Positions 1 through 8,523 of a DNA stretch of 44,601 bases are shown one piece after another. The translations under genes were made by a program, and so were the position numbers. The notes beneath the pieces are model-generated. The model ran no database searches. It had not been told where the DNA came from and worked only from the letters and a program-made list of their open reading frames with translations. The stretch lies in assembly GCA_964403465.1 (NCBI GenBank), contig CAYOFY010000004.1, positions 1-44,601 on the forward strand. The letters run 5' to 3'. This stretch comes from JAFGKM01 sp964403465. GTDB taxonomy: Bacteria; Ratteibacteria; UBA8468; B48-G9; JAFGKM01. Numbering within the stretch: the first letter of the stretch is position 1; each line of letters begins with the position of its first letter.

Positions 1-7
1 ACATGAA

Positions 8-56
8 AAATCCCCCTGTGTCCCCCTTTGTCAAAGGGGGAATTGAAGGGGGATTT
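8..56. repeat. Imperfect palindrome (double C5/G5 stem) upstream of the first gene
   Basis: Two nested inverted repeats are visible. AAATCCCCC at 8-16 pairs with GGGGGATTT at 48-56, and TCCCCCTTTG at 21-30 pairs with CAAAGGGGGA at 32-41, leaving a one-base apex. The pattern resembles C5/G5 palindromic intergenic repeats found in many copies in several bacterial phyla (general knowledge, not searched). It could also end transcription of a gene lying left of the window. It stops just before the ribosome binding site of the next gene. Confidence 0.7.
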
Positions 57-69
57 GGGAGATAGAAAA

Positions 70-1221
70 ATGTCTGCTCTACTAATCAACGGCGGGTTTG
101 CTTTTCGCGGAGAGAGAAATACAGACCGGCAGAGTTGTGCTTTTGCCGATATCTGCGTACTGCCTTCCGGCAGATGGCTTGCAAGCTGCAGGGCTGCCCC
201 CACCAAGGCCGGAACAAAAGGACAGCATGTCCTTCTCTCATGGTCGGACAACAACGGAAAAACATGGTCCAAATCTTCCAGCCCGTTTGCTCCGCAGAGA
301 GTTGGGTCAAAACAGGGCCTTTTCAGGAGTGCCTACCTCACTTCTCTCGGAGGTAAAAATGTTCTTGCAGCATTATGCTGGGTTGACCATTCAAATCCAG
401 AACTGCCTTTCTTCAATCCTGAAACAGAAGGGATACTTGACACCAGAGTGTTTTTTTCCGAGTCACCGGATGACGGTCAGACATGGTTTGAGCCCAAACT
501 TATGGATACTTCTCCTTTTAACATTCCTGTTGCCCTTACGGGTCCGGTTCTGGCCTTACAGAATGGAGAATTAGCGTGCCAGTTTGAACTTAACAAGCAT
601 TATTATGACACATCCGCCTGGCATCATGCCGCAGTATTCATGTTTTCAAAGGATAGGGGAAAAACATGGCCCGAACATGTACTTGCCGCAAAAGACCCTG
701 GGAATAAGATATTCTACTGGGACCAGAGGCCCGGAATTTTAGAGGATGGCAGGATATTGAACCTTTTCTGGACTTATGACTACATTGAATCCCGCTATCT
801 CAGTATCCATGGAAGGGAATCCATGGATAACGGCAGGACATGGTCGGAGATATGGGATACAGGGGTTTCCGTCCAGCCGGCACGCCCAATATCTTTGCCT
901 GACGGAAGGGTTGTAATGGTATATGTTGACCGTTCAGGTTCTCCTGAAATAAAGATGAGGGTAAGTCCGGATTACGGAAGGAGTTTCTCCGGCCAGACCG
1001 AATATACGGTATATCAGTTAAGAACCGTGAGCCAGTCAAAAAAGCAGAAGTCTGTGCAGGATACCTGGGCGGAGATGGAAAAATTCTCTCTGGGACTGCC
1101 TGTTACTGCCTCCCTTCCGAGCGGAGATATCCTTGTGCTATTTTACGCCGGTCCAGAAACAGACTTCACGGATGTAAGGTGGGCGAGAATAAGAATAGGA
1201 GAGCAAAATGCAACCATATGA
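70..1221 (+). CDS. Sialidase-like BNR/Asp-box beta-propeller protein (cytoplasmic)
   Basis: The 383-residue protein carries at least four Asp-box-like repeats (SDNNGKTW near residue 59, then SPDDGQTW, SKDRGKTW and SMDNGRTW), plus a weaker SPDYGRSF. These mark a six-bladed propeller of the sialidase/BNR_2 superfamily. I see no signal peptide and no F/Y-R-I-P motif, so a true exo-alpha-sialidase activity is unproven; the fold is much better supported than the reaction. I place the start at ATG 70 because GGGAG at 57-61 lies 8 bases upstream; an in-frame ATG at 28 falls inside the palindrome. The 3' end overlaps the next gene by 14 bases, so the two are probably translationally coupled. The role is presumably hydrolysis, lysis or rearrangement of an imported saccharide. 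Confidence 0.8.
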   Translation: MSALLINGGFAFRGERNTDRQSCAFADICVLPSGRWLASCRAAPTKAGTKGQHVLLSWSDNNGKTWSKSSSPFAPQRVGSKQGLFRSAYLTSLGGKNVLAALCWVDHSNPELPFFNPETEGILDTRVFFSESPDDGQTWFEPKLMDTSPFNIPVALTGPVLALQNGELACQFELNKHYYDTSAWHHAAVFMFSKDRGKTWPEHVLAAKDPGNKIFYWDQRPGILEDGRILNLFWTYDYIESRYLSIHGRESMDNGRTWSEIWDTGVSVQPARPISLPDGRVVMVYVDRSGSPEIKMRVSPDYGRSFSGQTEYTVYQLRTVSQSKKQKSVQDTWAEMEKFSLGLPVTASLPSGDILVLFYAGPETDFTDVRWARIRIGEQNATI

Positions 1222-2305
1222 AAGAATAATCAACGCGGTGAAGCACAGGCGCTCCGACCGTCTTCCGATAAACTACAATGCCACTCCCGAAGCCCATGCT
1301 TCTATAAAAAAATATCTTTCTGTTCAGCAGGATGAAGAATTGCTTAAGAAACTGGGTGTTGACATCCGCAGTGTGGCCGGAAGATACAATGGTCCCAAAG
1401 AGTTAATCCCGGGAGCTGCAATAAACAGCGCGCCCGGGAAAGACATATTCGGAGTGGTCTGGGAGCCGAAAAAAAATCAAAGCGGCACCTACAACGAAAT
1501 TTCATATCATCCCTTGGCAAATGCAAAAACGGTAAGAGACATAAAAAACTACAATTGGCCCAGCCTGGACTGGTTTGATTTCTCGCATCTGAAAGAGCAA
1601 ATCTCCAGGATAAACAGGGAAGAGAAATATGCAATCATGTTTTTTGCCGGCGGCTCTTTTGAGTCACCATGGTATATGCGCGGACTGGAAAGGTTCCTTC
1701 TGGACCTGGTTGAATGTCCGGAGATAGCCGAAGAGATAAGTGCGCACGTGACGGATTTCTACCTGAAACGAGCCCTCCGGGCGATAGAGGCATCCGACGG
1801 GCAGATTACCATAATAGGAAGCGGAGGAGACATAGGAACACAGCGCGGGATGATGCTCTCCCCTGATTTATGGAGAAAGCATATAAAGCCATACAGCACA
1901 AAGTTGATAGGGACGTTCAAGGATATGGGACTGATTACTTTTTATCACTCATGCGGAAGTATTGTTCCCGTAATAGCAGATTTAATAGAGATGGGGCTGG
2001 ATATACTTGACCCCGTACAGCCGAAAGCCGTTGGGATGGAACCAGAAAAACTGAAAAAGAATTTCGGCAGAAAGCTCGTTTTTCACGGGGGTATAGATGT
2101 CCAGGAACTGCTGCCGTTCGGAACTCCGGAGGATGTTGAAAAAGAGGTGACCAGGCTGATCCATGTTCTCGGAAATGACGGGGGCTATATCGTCGCGCCG
2201 GCACATGCAATCCAGGCGGATACTCCCCCCGAAAATATCTGGAAAATTTACGAAACTGCTCAAAACTCCGGAGATCAAAATAATGGAGGGTCAAATGAGA
2301 GTTAA
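1208..2305 (+). CDS. Uroporphyrinogen decarboxylase-family protein (MtaA/CmuA-like fold)
   Basis: The 365-residue protein has the UROD/methyltransferase fold. It carries HSCG at residues 247-250, a GGID strand near 294, and an APAHAIQADTPPEN C-terminal motif near 330. In corrinoid methyltransferases such as MtaA, zinc is held by His and Cys of an HxCG motif plus a Cys in an APGCG-type loop. Here the first two are present and the third position appears to be His333. Heme synthesis is unlikely because the neighbours are sugar enzymes and no other hem genes are near. A methyl-transfer or sugar-acid role is possible but not shown. The gene starts inside the end of the propeller gene and overlaps the aminotransferase gene by 11 bases. 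Confidence 0.8.
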   Translation: MQPYERIINAVKHRRSDRLPINYNATPEAHASIKKYLSVQQDEELLKKLGVDIRSVAGRYNGPKELIPGAAINSAPGKDIFGVVWEPKKNQSGTYNEISYHPLANAKTVRDIKNYNWPSLDWFDFSHLKEQISRINREEKYAIMFFAGGSFESPWYMRGLERFLLDLVECPEIAEEISAHVTDFYLKRALRAIEASDGQITIIGSGGDIGTQRGMMLSPDLWRKHIKPYSTKLIGTFKDMGLITFYHSCGSIVPVIADLIEMGLDILDPVQPKAVGMEPEKLKKNFGRKLVFHGGIDVQELLPFGTPEDVEKEVTRLIHVLGNDGGYIVAPAHAIQADTPPENIWKIYETAQNSGDQNNGGSNES

Positions 2306-3605
2306 AAGGGGCAAGGCATTGTGGAAAAAAGCAAAGAAGATTATACCGGGCGGGTCTCAGCTGCTATCAAAGAATTCCGAACAGTTTCTCCCTGAACAGT
2401 GGCCTTCTTACTACAAGAAGGCAAAAGGGATAGAGGTATGGGACCTTGACGGAAATAGATTCCTTGATTTCAGTATCATGGGGGTCGGAAGCTGCATCCT
2501 TGGATATGCAGACCCCGACGTGAACAAAGCGGTCAAAAACGCCATTGACAACGGGAGCATGTGCACACTGAACTGTCCGGAGGAGATTGAACTTGCGGAT
2601 GTTCTTCTGAAGATGCATCCATGGGCAGGCAAGGTCCGATATGCAAGAACAGGCGGAGAAGTCATGACTGTTGCAATAAGAATAGCGCGGGCTTTTTCTG
2701 GAAAAGACAGGATCGCCTTCTGCGGGTATCACGGATGGCACGACTGGTACCTGTCTGCTAATTTAGCCGAAGACAGAAATCTTGATGGACATCTTCTCCC
2801 GGGATTAAAACCGCTCGGGGTTCCCAGAGGGCTGCGTGGAACGACATTCCCTTTTACTTACAATAACGTTGAAGAACTTGAATCTATAATGAGGAATAAT
2901 GAAATCGGTGTTATAGTAATGGAGCCATTACGTAACTATTATCCAGAAGACGGCTTCCTGAATAAGGTACGCGCTCTTGCCAATAAACACAACGCGGTTC
3001 TTATATTCGACGAGATAACAAGCGGTTTCCGCTTGAACGTGGGAGGGGCACACCAGCTGCTTGGCGTCGAGCCGGACATAACTGTCTATGCGAAAGCCAT
3101 CAGCAACGGGTATCCGATGGGTGCCGTTGTAGGAAAATCTTCCGTCATGGATAAGGCGGAAGAAAGTTTCATAAGCAGCACATACTGGACGGAAAGGATA
3201 GGTCCGGCTGCTGCCCTGGCAACAATCAAGAAGATGAAAGAAGAGAATGTTCCGCGGCACCTTGTCAGAACAGGGGATATGATAACCTCCGGCTGGCAGG
3301 AACTGGCCAAAAAATCCGGTATTAAAATCAAAACTTCGGGTATCTCCCCACTTACACATTTTTCCTTTGACTATCAAAATCCCAGGGAGATTATGACTTT
3401 GTTTACGCAGGAGATGCTTAAGAGAGGATTTCTTGCAAGGGATAGTGTTTATGTTTCCTACAGTCATAAAGAAAAATATGTTAAGATGTACCTCAAAACA
3501 ACCGGCGAAGTTTTCAAAACGATTAAAAGAGCAATTGATAAGAGATGTGTGAGCAAGCTGCTTGAAGGACCTGTTGCACATACAGGTTTCAGACGTCTAA
3601 CTTAA
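2295..3605 (+). CDS. Class III PLP-dependent aminotransferase (glutamate-1-semialdehyde aminomutase-like)
   Basis: The 436-residue protein has class III aminotransferase features: GYHGWHDWY near 144-152, FDEITSGFR with the cofactor Asp near 239, and AKAISNGYPMGAVVG with the Schiff-base Lys near 267. It resembles glutamate-1-semialdehyde aminomutase, but in this sugar operon it more likely moves an amino group to or from a keto-sugar or keto-acid. I choose ATG 2295 because GGAGGG lies 4 bases upstream and the N-terminus (RVKRGKALWKKA) is typical. In-frame ATGs at 2163 and 2283 would add residues not expected for the family. A tetrapyrrole role is unlikely, although the UROD-like neighbour could mislead an automatic annotation. 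Confidence 0.85.
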   Translation: MRVKRGKALWKKAKKIIPGGSQLLSKNSEQFLPEQWPSYYKKAKGIEVWDLDGNRFLDFSIMGVGSCILGYADPDVNKAVKNAIDNGSMCTLNCPEEIELADVLLKMHPWAGKVRYARTGGEVMTVAIRIARAFSGKDRIAFCGYHGWHDWYLSANLAEDRNLDGHLLPGLKPLGVPRGLRGTTFPFTYNNVEELESIMRNNEIGVIVMEPLRNYYPEDGFLNKVRALANKHNAVLIFDEITSGFRLNVGGAHQLLGVEPDITVYAKAISNGYPMGAVVGKSSVMDKAEESFISSTYWTERIGPAAALATIKKMKEENVPRHLVRTGDMITSGWQELAKKSGIKIKTSGISPLTHFSFDYQNPREIMTLFTQEMLKRGFLARDSVYVSYSHKEKYVKMYLKTTGEVFKTIKRAIDKRCVSKLLEGPVAHTGFRRLT

Positions 3606-3624
3606 CTCTGGGGAGAGAAACATA

Positions 3625-4401
3625 ATGGGGATACTGGAAAAGTTTTCACTGAAAGGGAAGGTTGCTATTGTTACCGGGGGAGCTGGTTTATACGGCAGTT
3701 GCATAGTGGAAGGACTGGCTGAGGCAAACGCCATAGTTTATATTGCATCAAGGAACCTTGAGAACTGCAGGAAGCTTGCCGGTGAGTTGCAAAAGAAGGG
3801 ATACAACGTCATGGGAAAGAAACTGGACCAGACGGACACTGAAAGTATTATCCGGCTGAAAGAAAAGATTCTTACGGAACAGTCAAGAATAGACATCCTG
3901 GTAAATAATGCCGTTTTAAGACCGATGAAATCCCCTGACGCAATAGAAGACTTTGAACTTTCAATGAAGGTCAATGCAACAGGTGTGGTAAACGTTACAA
4001 GAATCTTTGCCGAAGAGATGAAAAAGAGAAAATCCGGTGCCATAATCAACATCTCGTCAATATACGGTGTTCTGGGAACCGACCTTTCGCTTTACGAGGG
4101 AACAGAGATGAGCGGAGGCGCACCCGATTACTATTTTCACAGGGCAGGGATAATCAACCTCACAAGATACTACGCCGCTCTTCTCGGGCCCTATAACATC
4201 AGGGTAAACTGCATCTCCCCCGGCGGGCTCTTCAATAACCAGGACCCGAAATTCGTGGAAAGATACAATAAGAAAACTTTTCTTGGAAGGATGGCCAATC
4301 GCGAAGATATAAAAGGGATTGTGGTTTTCCTGGCATCAGATGCCGGTCCGTACATAACAGGCGAAAACATTATGATGGATGGAGGCCTATCCGCTAAATG
4401 A
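3625..4401 (+). CDS. Short-chain dehydrogenase/reductase with Lys-to-Arg change in the active site
   Basis: The 258-residue classical SDR has a TGGAGLYG NAD(P) loop at 17-24, NNA at 94-96, catalytic Asn117 (VNATG), Ser144/145 (NISSIYG) and Tyr169/170. The expected YxxxK motif reads YYFHR, so the catalytic Lys position is Arg173 (codon AGG at 4141-4143; one base from AAG). The rest of the fold looks intact (CISPGG, DGGLS C-terminus). It probably oxidises or reduces a sugar or sugar acid in this pathway. A ribosome site (GGGGAG) precedes ATG 3625. The Arg may be real, may slow the usual chemistry, or may be a base-call error. Confidence 0.88.
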   Translation: MGILEKFSLKGKVAIVTGGAGLYGSCIVEGLAEANAIVYIASRNLENCRKLAGELQKKGYNVMGKKLDQTDTESIIRLKEKILTEQSRIDILVNNAVLRPMKSPDAIEDFELSMKVNATGVVNVTRIFAEEMKKRKSGAIINISSIYGVLGTDLSLYEGTEMSGGAPDYYFHRAGIINLTRYYAALLGPYNIRVNCISPGGLFNNQDPKFVERYNKKTFLGRMANREDIKGIVVFLASDAGPYITGENIMMDGGLSAK

Positions 4402-4417
4402 AAAAATAGGGGGACTG

Positions 4418-5197
4418 ATGTTTAAGAGCAAGGTACTGAAAAAACTGAGGGCTGGAAAACCTGTCCTGTGTACAAAGGTAAATTTCAATGACCCGTCAAT
4501 TGTAGAAATGGTGGGTTCAATCGGCTTTGACTGCATATGGCTGTGCAATGAACATCTCTGGCAGAATCCCGAAACTCTTGCGAACATGATACGTGCGGCA
4601 AGGCTGACGAATATGGACGCAATGGTGCGTATTGCAAAGGCAGGTTATCCTTCTGCAATAAAGCCCTTTGAGATGGGCGCAAAGGGAATAATGGTTCCCC
4701 ATATACTCTCAGTTGACGAAGCAAAGTTCTGGATAAGGTCGGCGAGATTTTATCCGCGGGGGAGGAGAGCACTCGATGGAGTCAACGTGGATGCAAACTG
4801 GGCTCTTGATACCATGGATGATTATCTCGCTTTTTCAAACAAGGAAAATTTTCTTGCCCTGCAGATTGAAGACCCGGAAGTCCTGCCGATGATGGAAGAT
4901 ATAGCACAGCTGGATAACTTTGACATTCTTTTTCTGGGCCCGGGTGACCTTTCACACAGCATGGGTCTTCCGCCTGCGAAAGAAAACAAAGAGATATGGA
5001 AGATTCTTGAGAAGATGGGCAAGATCTGTAATAAATACGGGAAGATAGCAGGCACCCCGGGACGTTCACCCGAGTATACGAAAAGACTGCTGGACATCGG
5101 GTACCTATTTATTTCAAACGGTTCCGACCTGATTTCTTTAAGGAATACCTTCATTAAATTAAGAGAGGATTATTTGAAATTGGGATTTTCATTATGA
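4418..5197 (+). CDS. HpcH/HpaI family class II aldolase (2-keto-3-deoxy-acid aldolase type)
   Basis: The 259-residue TIM-barrel aldolase keeps the expected residues at nearly the E. coli HpaI positions: His46 (NEH), Arg71 (VRIAKAGY), Glu151 (LQIED) and Asp177 (GPGDLS). Glu and Asp bind the divalent metal; His and Arg act in catalysis and pyruvate binding. It probably splits a 2-keto-3-deoxy sugar acid into pyruvate plus an aldehyde. The substrate length is unknown. I place the start at ATG 4418 because a GGGGG ribosome site lies just upstream; an in-frame ATG at 4379 would overlap the SDR gene. It ends in a 4-base ATGA overlap with the next gene. Confidence 0.88.
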   Translation: MFKSKVLKKLRAGKPVLCTKVNFNDPSIVEMVGSIGFDCIWLCNEHLWQNPETLANMIRAARLTNMDAMVRIAKAGYPSAIKPFEMGAKGIMVPHILSVDEAKFWIRSARFYPRGRRALDGVNVDANWALDTMDDYLAFSNKENFLALQIEDPEVLPMMEDIAQLDNFDILFLGPGDLSHSMGLPPAKENKEIWKILEKMGKICNKYGKIAGTPGRSPEYTKRLLDIGYLFISNGSDLISLRNTFIKLREDYLKLGFSL

Positions 5198-6234
5198 AAA
5201 CACCGGGTGGAAAATCCAAGAAAATACTCATAGTGGGAGCCGGTGGAATAGGAAGAAAGCATGTGGACGGTTTTCTGAAGGCCGGCTCTTTTTCTGTATC
5301 CATATGCGACGTAGATCGGACAAAAACCGGCAAGGTAAAAAAGGAATATCCTGAAATTGAGAGTATCTTTGAAGATTTCTACAGTACTGCTCTTGAGAGC
5401 TTTGACGCAATTCTTATTGCCACCCCGGCAAACTTTCACATACCCATGGCTCTCCAGTGCGCTGAAAGGCACGTGCCTTTTCTCCTGGAGAAACCGCTTT
5501 CAGTTACCATGGACGGTCTGGATAAACTGCTTAATATAATTGAAAAAAACAACGTTAAATGCGCCGTTGGATTCACACGCCGGAGTATCCCGTCATACAT
5601 ACGTCTCGGAGAGCTTCTAAAAGAAAAAAAGGTGCTTCCTAAAATGGCTGTCTTTACCGGTGGCGGAGATTATAGAAAATACAGGCCCGACTACAGGGAG
5701 ATTTATTTTGCCAGAAAATCCATGGGAGGCGGATGTATACTCGATTCTGTGTCGCATATGGTTGACCTTGCACAGTGGTACCTCGGAAAACCTTCGGACG
5801 GCTGTTGTCTTTACGATAACCTTGTTTTTGGCGATGCCATTGAAACTGAGGATTGCGCCGCAATAAGCGCCAGGTTCGGGGAAAGTCTGGTCACTATTTC
5901 CAATAATGTCTTTCAAAAACCATATACTACACTCATTGAATTCACAGGAGAAAACGCCAATCTCCGTTATATAATGGACAGCAGAACCAAGTCCTGCATA
6001 ACCTACAGCGGCGATGATACGGGAAGGTGGGATGAACTGGCATGTTTTGAGAACGAGATACCGGATTTCTATGTTAACCAGGCAAAAAATTTCCTCAATT
6101 TGCTTGAAGGGAAGAACAATACAATTACAACTGTTGAAGAAGCTGCAGTCAACCTGGAATTCCTTTTAAATGTAAAGGCAAAATCAAAATCCCTCACTAC
6201 GCGAGCAAATCAAAGGAGGGTTCGGGATAAATGA
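5194..6234 (+). CDS. Gfo/Idh/MocA family oxidoreductase
   Basis: The 346-residue protein starts with a Rossmann loop (GAGGIG, residues 15-20) and has the family's EKP signature at 99-101, where the Lys helps catalysis. A DSVSHMVDLAQWYLG segment near 184-199 matches the usual second-domain helix carrying catalytic Asp/His. Such enzymes are NAD(P)-dependent sugar or sugar-acid dehydrogenases. The ATG overlaps the stop of the aldolase gene, and its own stop overlaps the start of a second, divergent Gfo/Idh gene, so the two may work on successive steps or form one complex. The extreme C-terminus is encoded by a stretch resembling a sequence at 8524-8561. Confidence 0.88.
   Translation: MKTPGGKSKKILIVGAGGIGRKHVDGFLKAGSFSVSICDVDRTKTGKVKKEYPEIESIFEDFYSTALESFDAILIATPANFHIPMALQCAERHVPFLLEKPLSVTMDGLDKLLNIIEKNNVKCAVGFTRRSIPSYIRLGELLKEKKVLPKMAVFTGGGDYRKYRPDYREIYFARKSMGGGCILDSVSHMVDLAQWYLGKPSDGCCLYDNLVFGDAIETEDCAAISARFGESLVTISNNVFQKPYTTLIEFTGENANLRYIMDSRTKSCITYSGDDTGRWDELACFENEIPDFYVNQAKNFLNLLEGKNNTITTVEEAAVNLEFLLNVKAKSKSLTTRANQRRVRDK
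6189..6230 (+). repeat. Possible copy A of a short recurrent sequence
   Basis: ATCCCTCAC at 6189-6197 is followed after 22 bases by GTTCGGGA at 6220-6227. The same two blocks occur 21 bases apart at 8524-8561. Copy A lies in the last codons of the upstream Gfo/Idh gene and supplies the GGAGGG ribosome site of the next gene. Two copies are weak evidence for a repeat family. Confidence 0.3.
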
Positions 6235-7145
6235 AGAAACTGGTTTTTATAGGCACAAATGAAGGTAACGGTCATATATTCTCATGGAGCGCGATAATCA
6301 ACGGAAGGTATGACAGGGAAAAGATGGAAAACTGCGGGTATCCGGTGATACCTGAATATCTTGCCAAGCAACCACCTGAAAATCTGGGTATCAAGGGAGC
6401 ACAGGTATCTTACGTCTGGACCGAGGACAAAAATTATGCCGAATATGTCGCAAAAACGTCCTATATAGAAACAGTGCTCGACCGTCCTGAGGATGCCATG
6501 GGCAAGGTTGACGGTGTCGTTATAACTACAGATATTGGAAAGAGACATCTCAAGATCGCAAAACCCTTTATTGAAAAAAATATACCGGTATTCATAGACA
6601 AACCCCTGACCGATAATGAAAATGACCTCAAGGAATTCATAAAATATCTTAGAAATAACAAGCCGGTTCTTTCATCATCCAGCGTAAGGTATTCAAGAGA
6701 TATTGAAAATTTTTCAGAAAACAATAAGGACAATATAGAGTTCGTCAGGTGCACAATGAACAAGTTATGGGAAACCTACGGCGTTCATGCAATGGAAGGC
6801 CTGTATAAAATCCTTGGTCCGGGCATCAAAAGCGTTTTCAACCTCGGAGATAAAAAGACAAACGTAGTCTACCTTGAATATGTGGATGAGAGGAAGGCGG
6901 TTATTGAAAACATATACAATATGAAAATCACAGGTTATGACATAATAACCGCTGACAAAACGTATACCATACAGGATAAAGACACCTTTCATATGTTCAA
7001 AAAGCAGATGGAGACGTTCATAAAATTCATTGATACGAGAAAATATCCATATCCCTACCAGGAAACGGTGGAGATATCAAAAGTGATAATTGCAGGAATA
7101 AAATCGCGCGAAGAGAAAAGAAGAGTAGAGTTACGCGAAATATAG
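6231..7145 (+). CDS. Second Gfo/Idh/MocA-like oxidoreductase (GTNEGNGH subtype)
   Basis: The 304-residue protein begins with a non-standard nucleotide loop (FIGTNEGNGHIFSW, residues 6-19) in place of GxGxxG, then has DKPLTDNENDL, the equivalent of the EKP catalytic motif. It is shorter than the 346-residue neighbour, mainly in the second domain. I assign it to the Gfo/Idh/MocA superfamily by its order of elements; the substrate is unknown. Its ATG overlaps the previous stop as ATGA, which implies tight co-expression. Confidence 0.78.
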   Translation: MKKLVFIGTNEGNGHIFSWSAIINGRYDREKMENCGYPVIPEYLAKQPPENLGIKGAQVSYVWTEDKNYAEYVAKTSYIETVLDRPEDAMGKVDGVVITTDIGKRHLKIAKPFIEKNIPVFIDKPLTDNENDLKEFIKYLRNNKPVLSSSSVRYSRDIENFSENNKDNIEFVRCTMNKLWETYGVHAMEGLYKILGPGIKSVFNLGDKKTNVVYLEYVDERKAVIENIYNMKITGYDIITADKTYTIQDKDTFHMFKKQMETFIKFIDTRKYPYPYQETVEISKVIIAGIKSREEKRRVELREI

Positions 7146-7156
7146 AGGAGAAAAAA

Positions 7157-8056
7157 GTGGAAAGAAAATTTTATGGAGTCTATGCTGCGCTGTTGACGCC
7201 TTTCAATAAAGAGGGGATGGTATGCGAAACCCGTTTAAAAAAACTTGTGAGGTTTCTTATATCAAAAAAGCTGGACGGCCTTTATATCTGCGGAGGAACA
7301 GGAGAAGGTCTTTCAATGGACGTGGAAGAAAGAAAACGAGTGGTTGAAACAGTAAGGGAAGAAGTTGGCGGCAAACTGCGCCTTATAGCACATATAGGCG
7401 GCAGTTTGAACACCAGGAATGCTGTGGAACTTGCAAGGCACGCCGAAAAGATGAAACTCGACGCTGTATCTTCAATTCCTCCAATCTACTACAGAATAGG
7501 GTTTAAAGAAATTTTCAACTACTATAAAACAGTGGCTGAAAGCACCTCTCTTCCTTTCCTGATTTACTATATACCTGCAACAACCGGCATAACCCTTTCA
7601 AACGAGGATATACTCAAATTCCTTGACATAAGAAATATCATCGGACTCAAATATACAAACCCGGACATGTATATCCTGCAGGACATCCTGATTAAAGCAC
7701 ATGGTAAATGGCTTGCATTTTCCGGCCCTGATGAGATGTTCCTTCCTGCCCTGATAATGGGGGTTGTGGGTTCCATAGGTTCCACGCAAAACGTCCTGCC
7801 AGAAATTTTTACAGAAATATACAAGAGTTTTATTGCCGGTGATATTAAAAAAGCGATGGAATTGCAGAAGCGGGTGACGATCGCGGTGTCCCTCCTCAAG
7901 AAATACGGTAGCACGGAAGCATGGAAGACCGCGCTGAAGTTCAGGGGCATAGACGCAGGTTACGCAAGAGGGCCATTAACAAAGGCTCTCCCAGAAACCG
8001 CAGAAAAGAATTTCTATAATGAGTGGAAACGCAATTTCCCGGAATATCTTTTGTAA
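7157..8056 (+). CDS. DapA/NanA family lyase, closer to N-acetylneuraminate lyase than to DapA
   Basis: The 299-residue class I aldolase has Tyr137 and Schiff-base Lys165 (GLKYTN) at the same numbers as E. coli NanA, and GGTGEG near 46-51. DapA's carboxylate-binding Arg (YNxPxRT) is absent: the loop reads YYIPATTG, like NanA's YNIPALSG. It therefore probably cleaves a 2-keto sugar acid to pyruvate plus an aldose, not lysine biosynthesis. The start is GTG 7157, with AGAGGAG 6 bases upstream. Together with the HpaI-type aldolase in the same operon it gives two different pyruvate-releasing steps. Sialic acid itself as substrate is not demonstrated, since no nanE/nanK-type genes are visible. Confidence 0.85.
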   Translation: MERKFYGVYAALLTPFNKEGMVCETRLKKLVRFLISKKLDGLYICGGTGEGLSMDVEERKRVVETVREEVGGKLRLIAHIGGSLNTRNAVELARHAEKMKLDAVSSIPPIYYRIGFKEIFNYYKTVAESTSLPFLIYYIPATTGITLSNEDILKFLDIRNIIGLKYTNPDMYILQDILIKAHGKWLAFSGPDEMFLPALIMGVVGSIGSTQNVLPEIFTEIYKSFIAGDIKKAMELQKRVTIAVSLLKKYGSTEAWKTALKFRGIDAGYARGPLTKALPETAEKNFYNEWKRNFPEYLL

Positions 8057-8082
8057 ACATGATGCAGAAAAAAGGAAAAGTA

Positions 8083-8517
8083 ATGGCGGAAAAAATTCAC
8101 AAGGACTTTCACGGAGCTCTGAGCGTGGGCTTCAAATATCTTGCAGAAAAATATGACAAGGATAGTCTGGAAGAGTACCTGAAAATATGCGGCGTTAATA
8201 TTTACCGGGAATTGATCGATAACATTGAAAAAGAAGGTCTTGCAGCACTTGAAAGGTACTGGAACAGGATTTTTTCCCTGGAAGAAGCGGAGTTTGAAAT
8301 AGATAGAAAAGATGACAGAGAAATAAGATTGGTTGTTTCCCGATGTCCGGCTATTAGTCACATGAAAGAGACAGGGTACCCTGTTTATGAGGATTTCTGT
8401 TTACAGTGCAGAATTATAAACAAGACTATTGCAGAAAAGACGGGTTTAGAATCAGAAGTTCTGTCGGAACAGAGCAAGGGAAGATGCAGCCAGATATTCA
8501 AAAGAACAAAACGATAA
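8083..8517 (+). CDS. Small four-cysteine protein, paralogue 1
   Basis: I do not recognise a characterised family. The 144-residue protein has an alpha-helical first half (FKYLAEKYDKDSLEEY, then LERYWNRIFSLEEAEFEI) and a cysteine-bearing second half: Cys88-Pro, Cys106-x2-Cys109 and Cys135. The neighbouring gene product has the same four cysteines at identical spacing (18, 3 and 26 residues). This suggests a bound metal or iron-sulfur centre, or conserved disulfides. There is no signal peptide, so disulfides are less likely. It faintly recalls L-2-amino-thiazoline-4-carboxylate hydrolase-type proteins, but I cannot confirm that. I use ATG 8083 because AAGGA lies 6-7 bases upstream; in-frame ATGs at 8059 and 8062 are alternatives. 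Confidence 0.75.
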   Translation: MAEKIHKDFHGALSVGFKYLAEKYDKDSLEEYLKICGVNIYRELIDNIEKEGLAALERYWNRIFSLEEAEFEIDRKDDREIRLVVSRCPAISHMKETGYPVYEDFCLQCRIINKTIAEKTGLESEVLSEQSKGRCSQIFKRTKR

Positions 8518-8523
8518 ATCTAT

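Noticed and set aside
98..574. 158-codon open frame inside the first propeller gene
   Set aside because: It is an out-of-frame shadow with low-complexity composition, while the main frame has clear Asp boxes.
1208..3605. UROD plus glutamate-1-semialdehyde aminomutase read as a heme-biosynthesis pair
   Set aside because: No other tetrapyrrole genes are near, a second UROD subfamily member lies at 10336, and all other neighbours are sugar enzymes.
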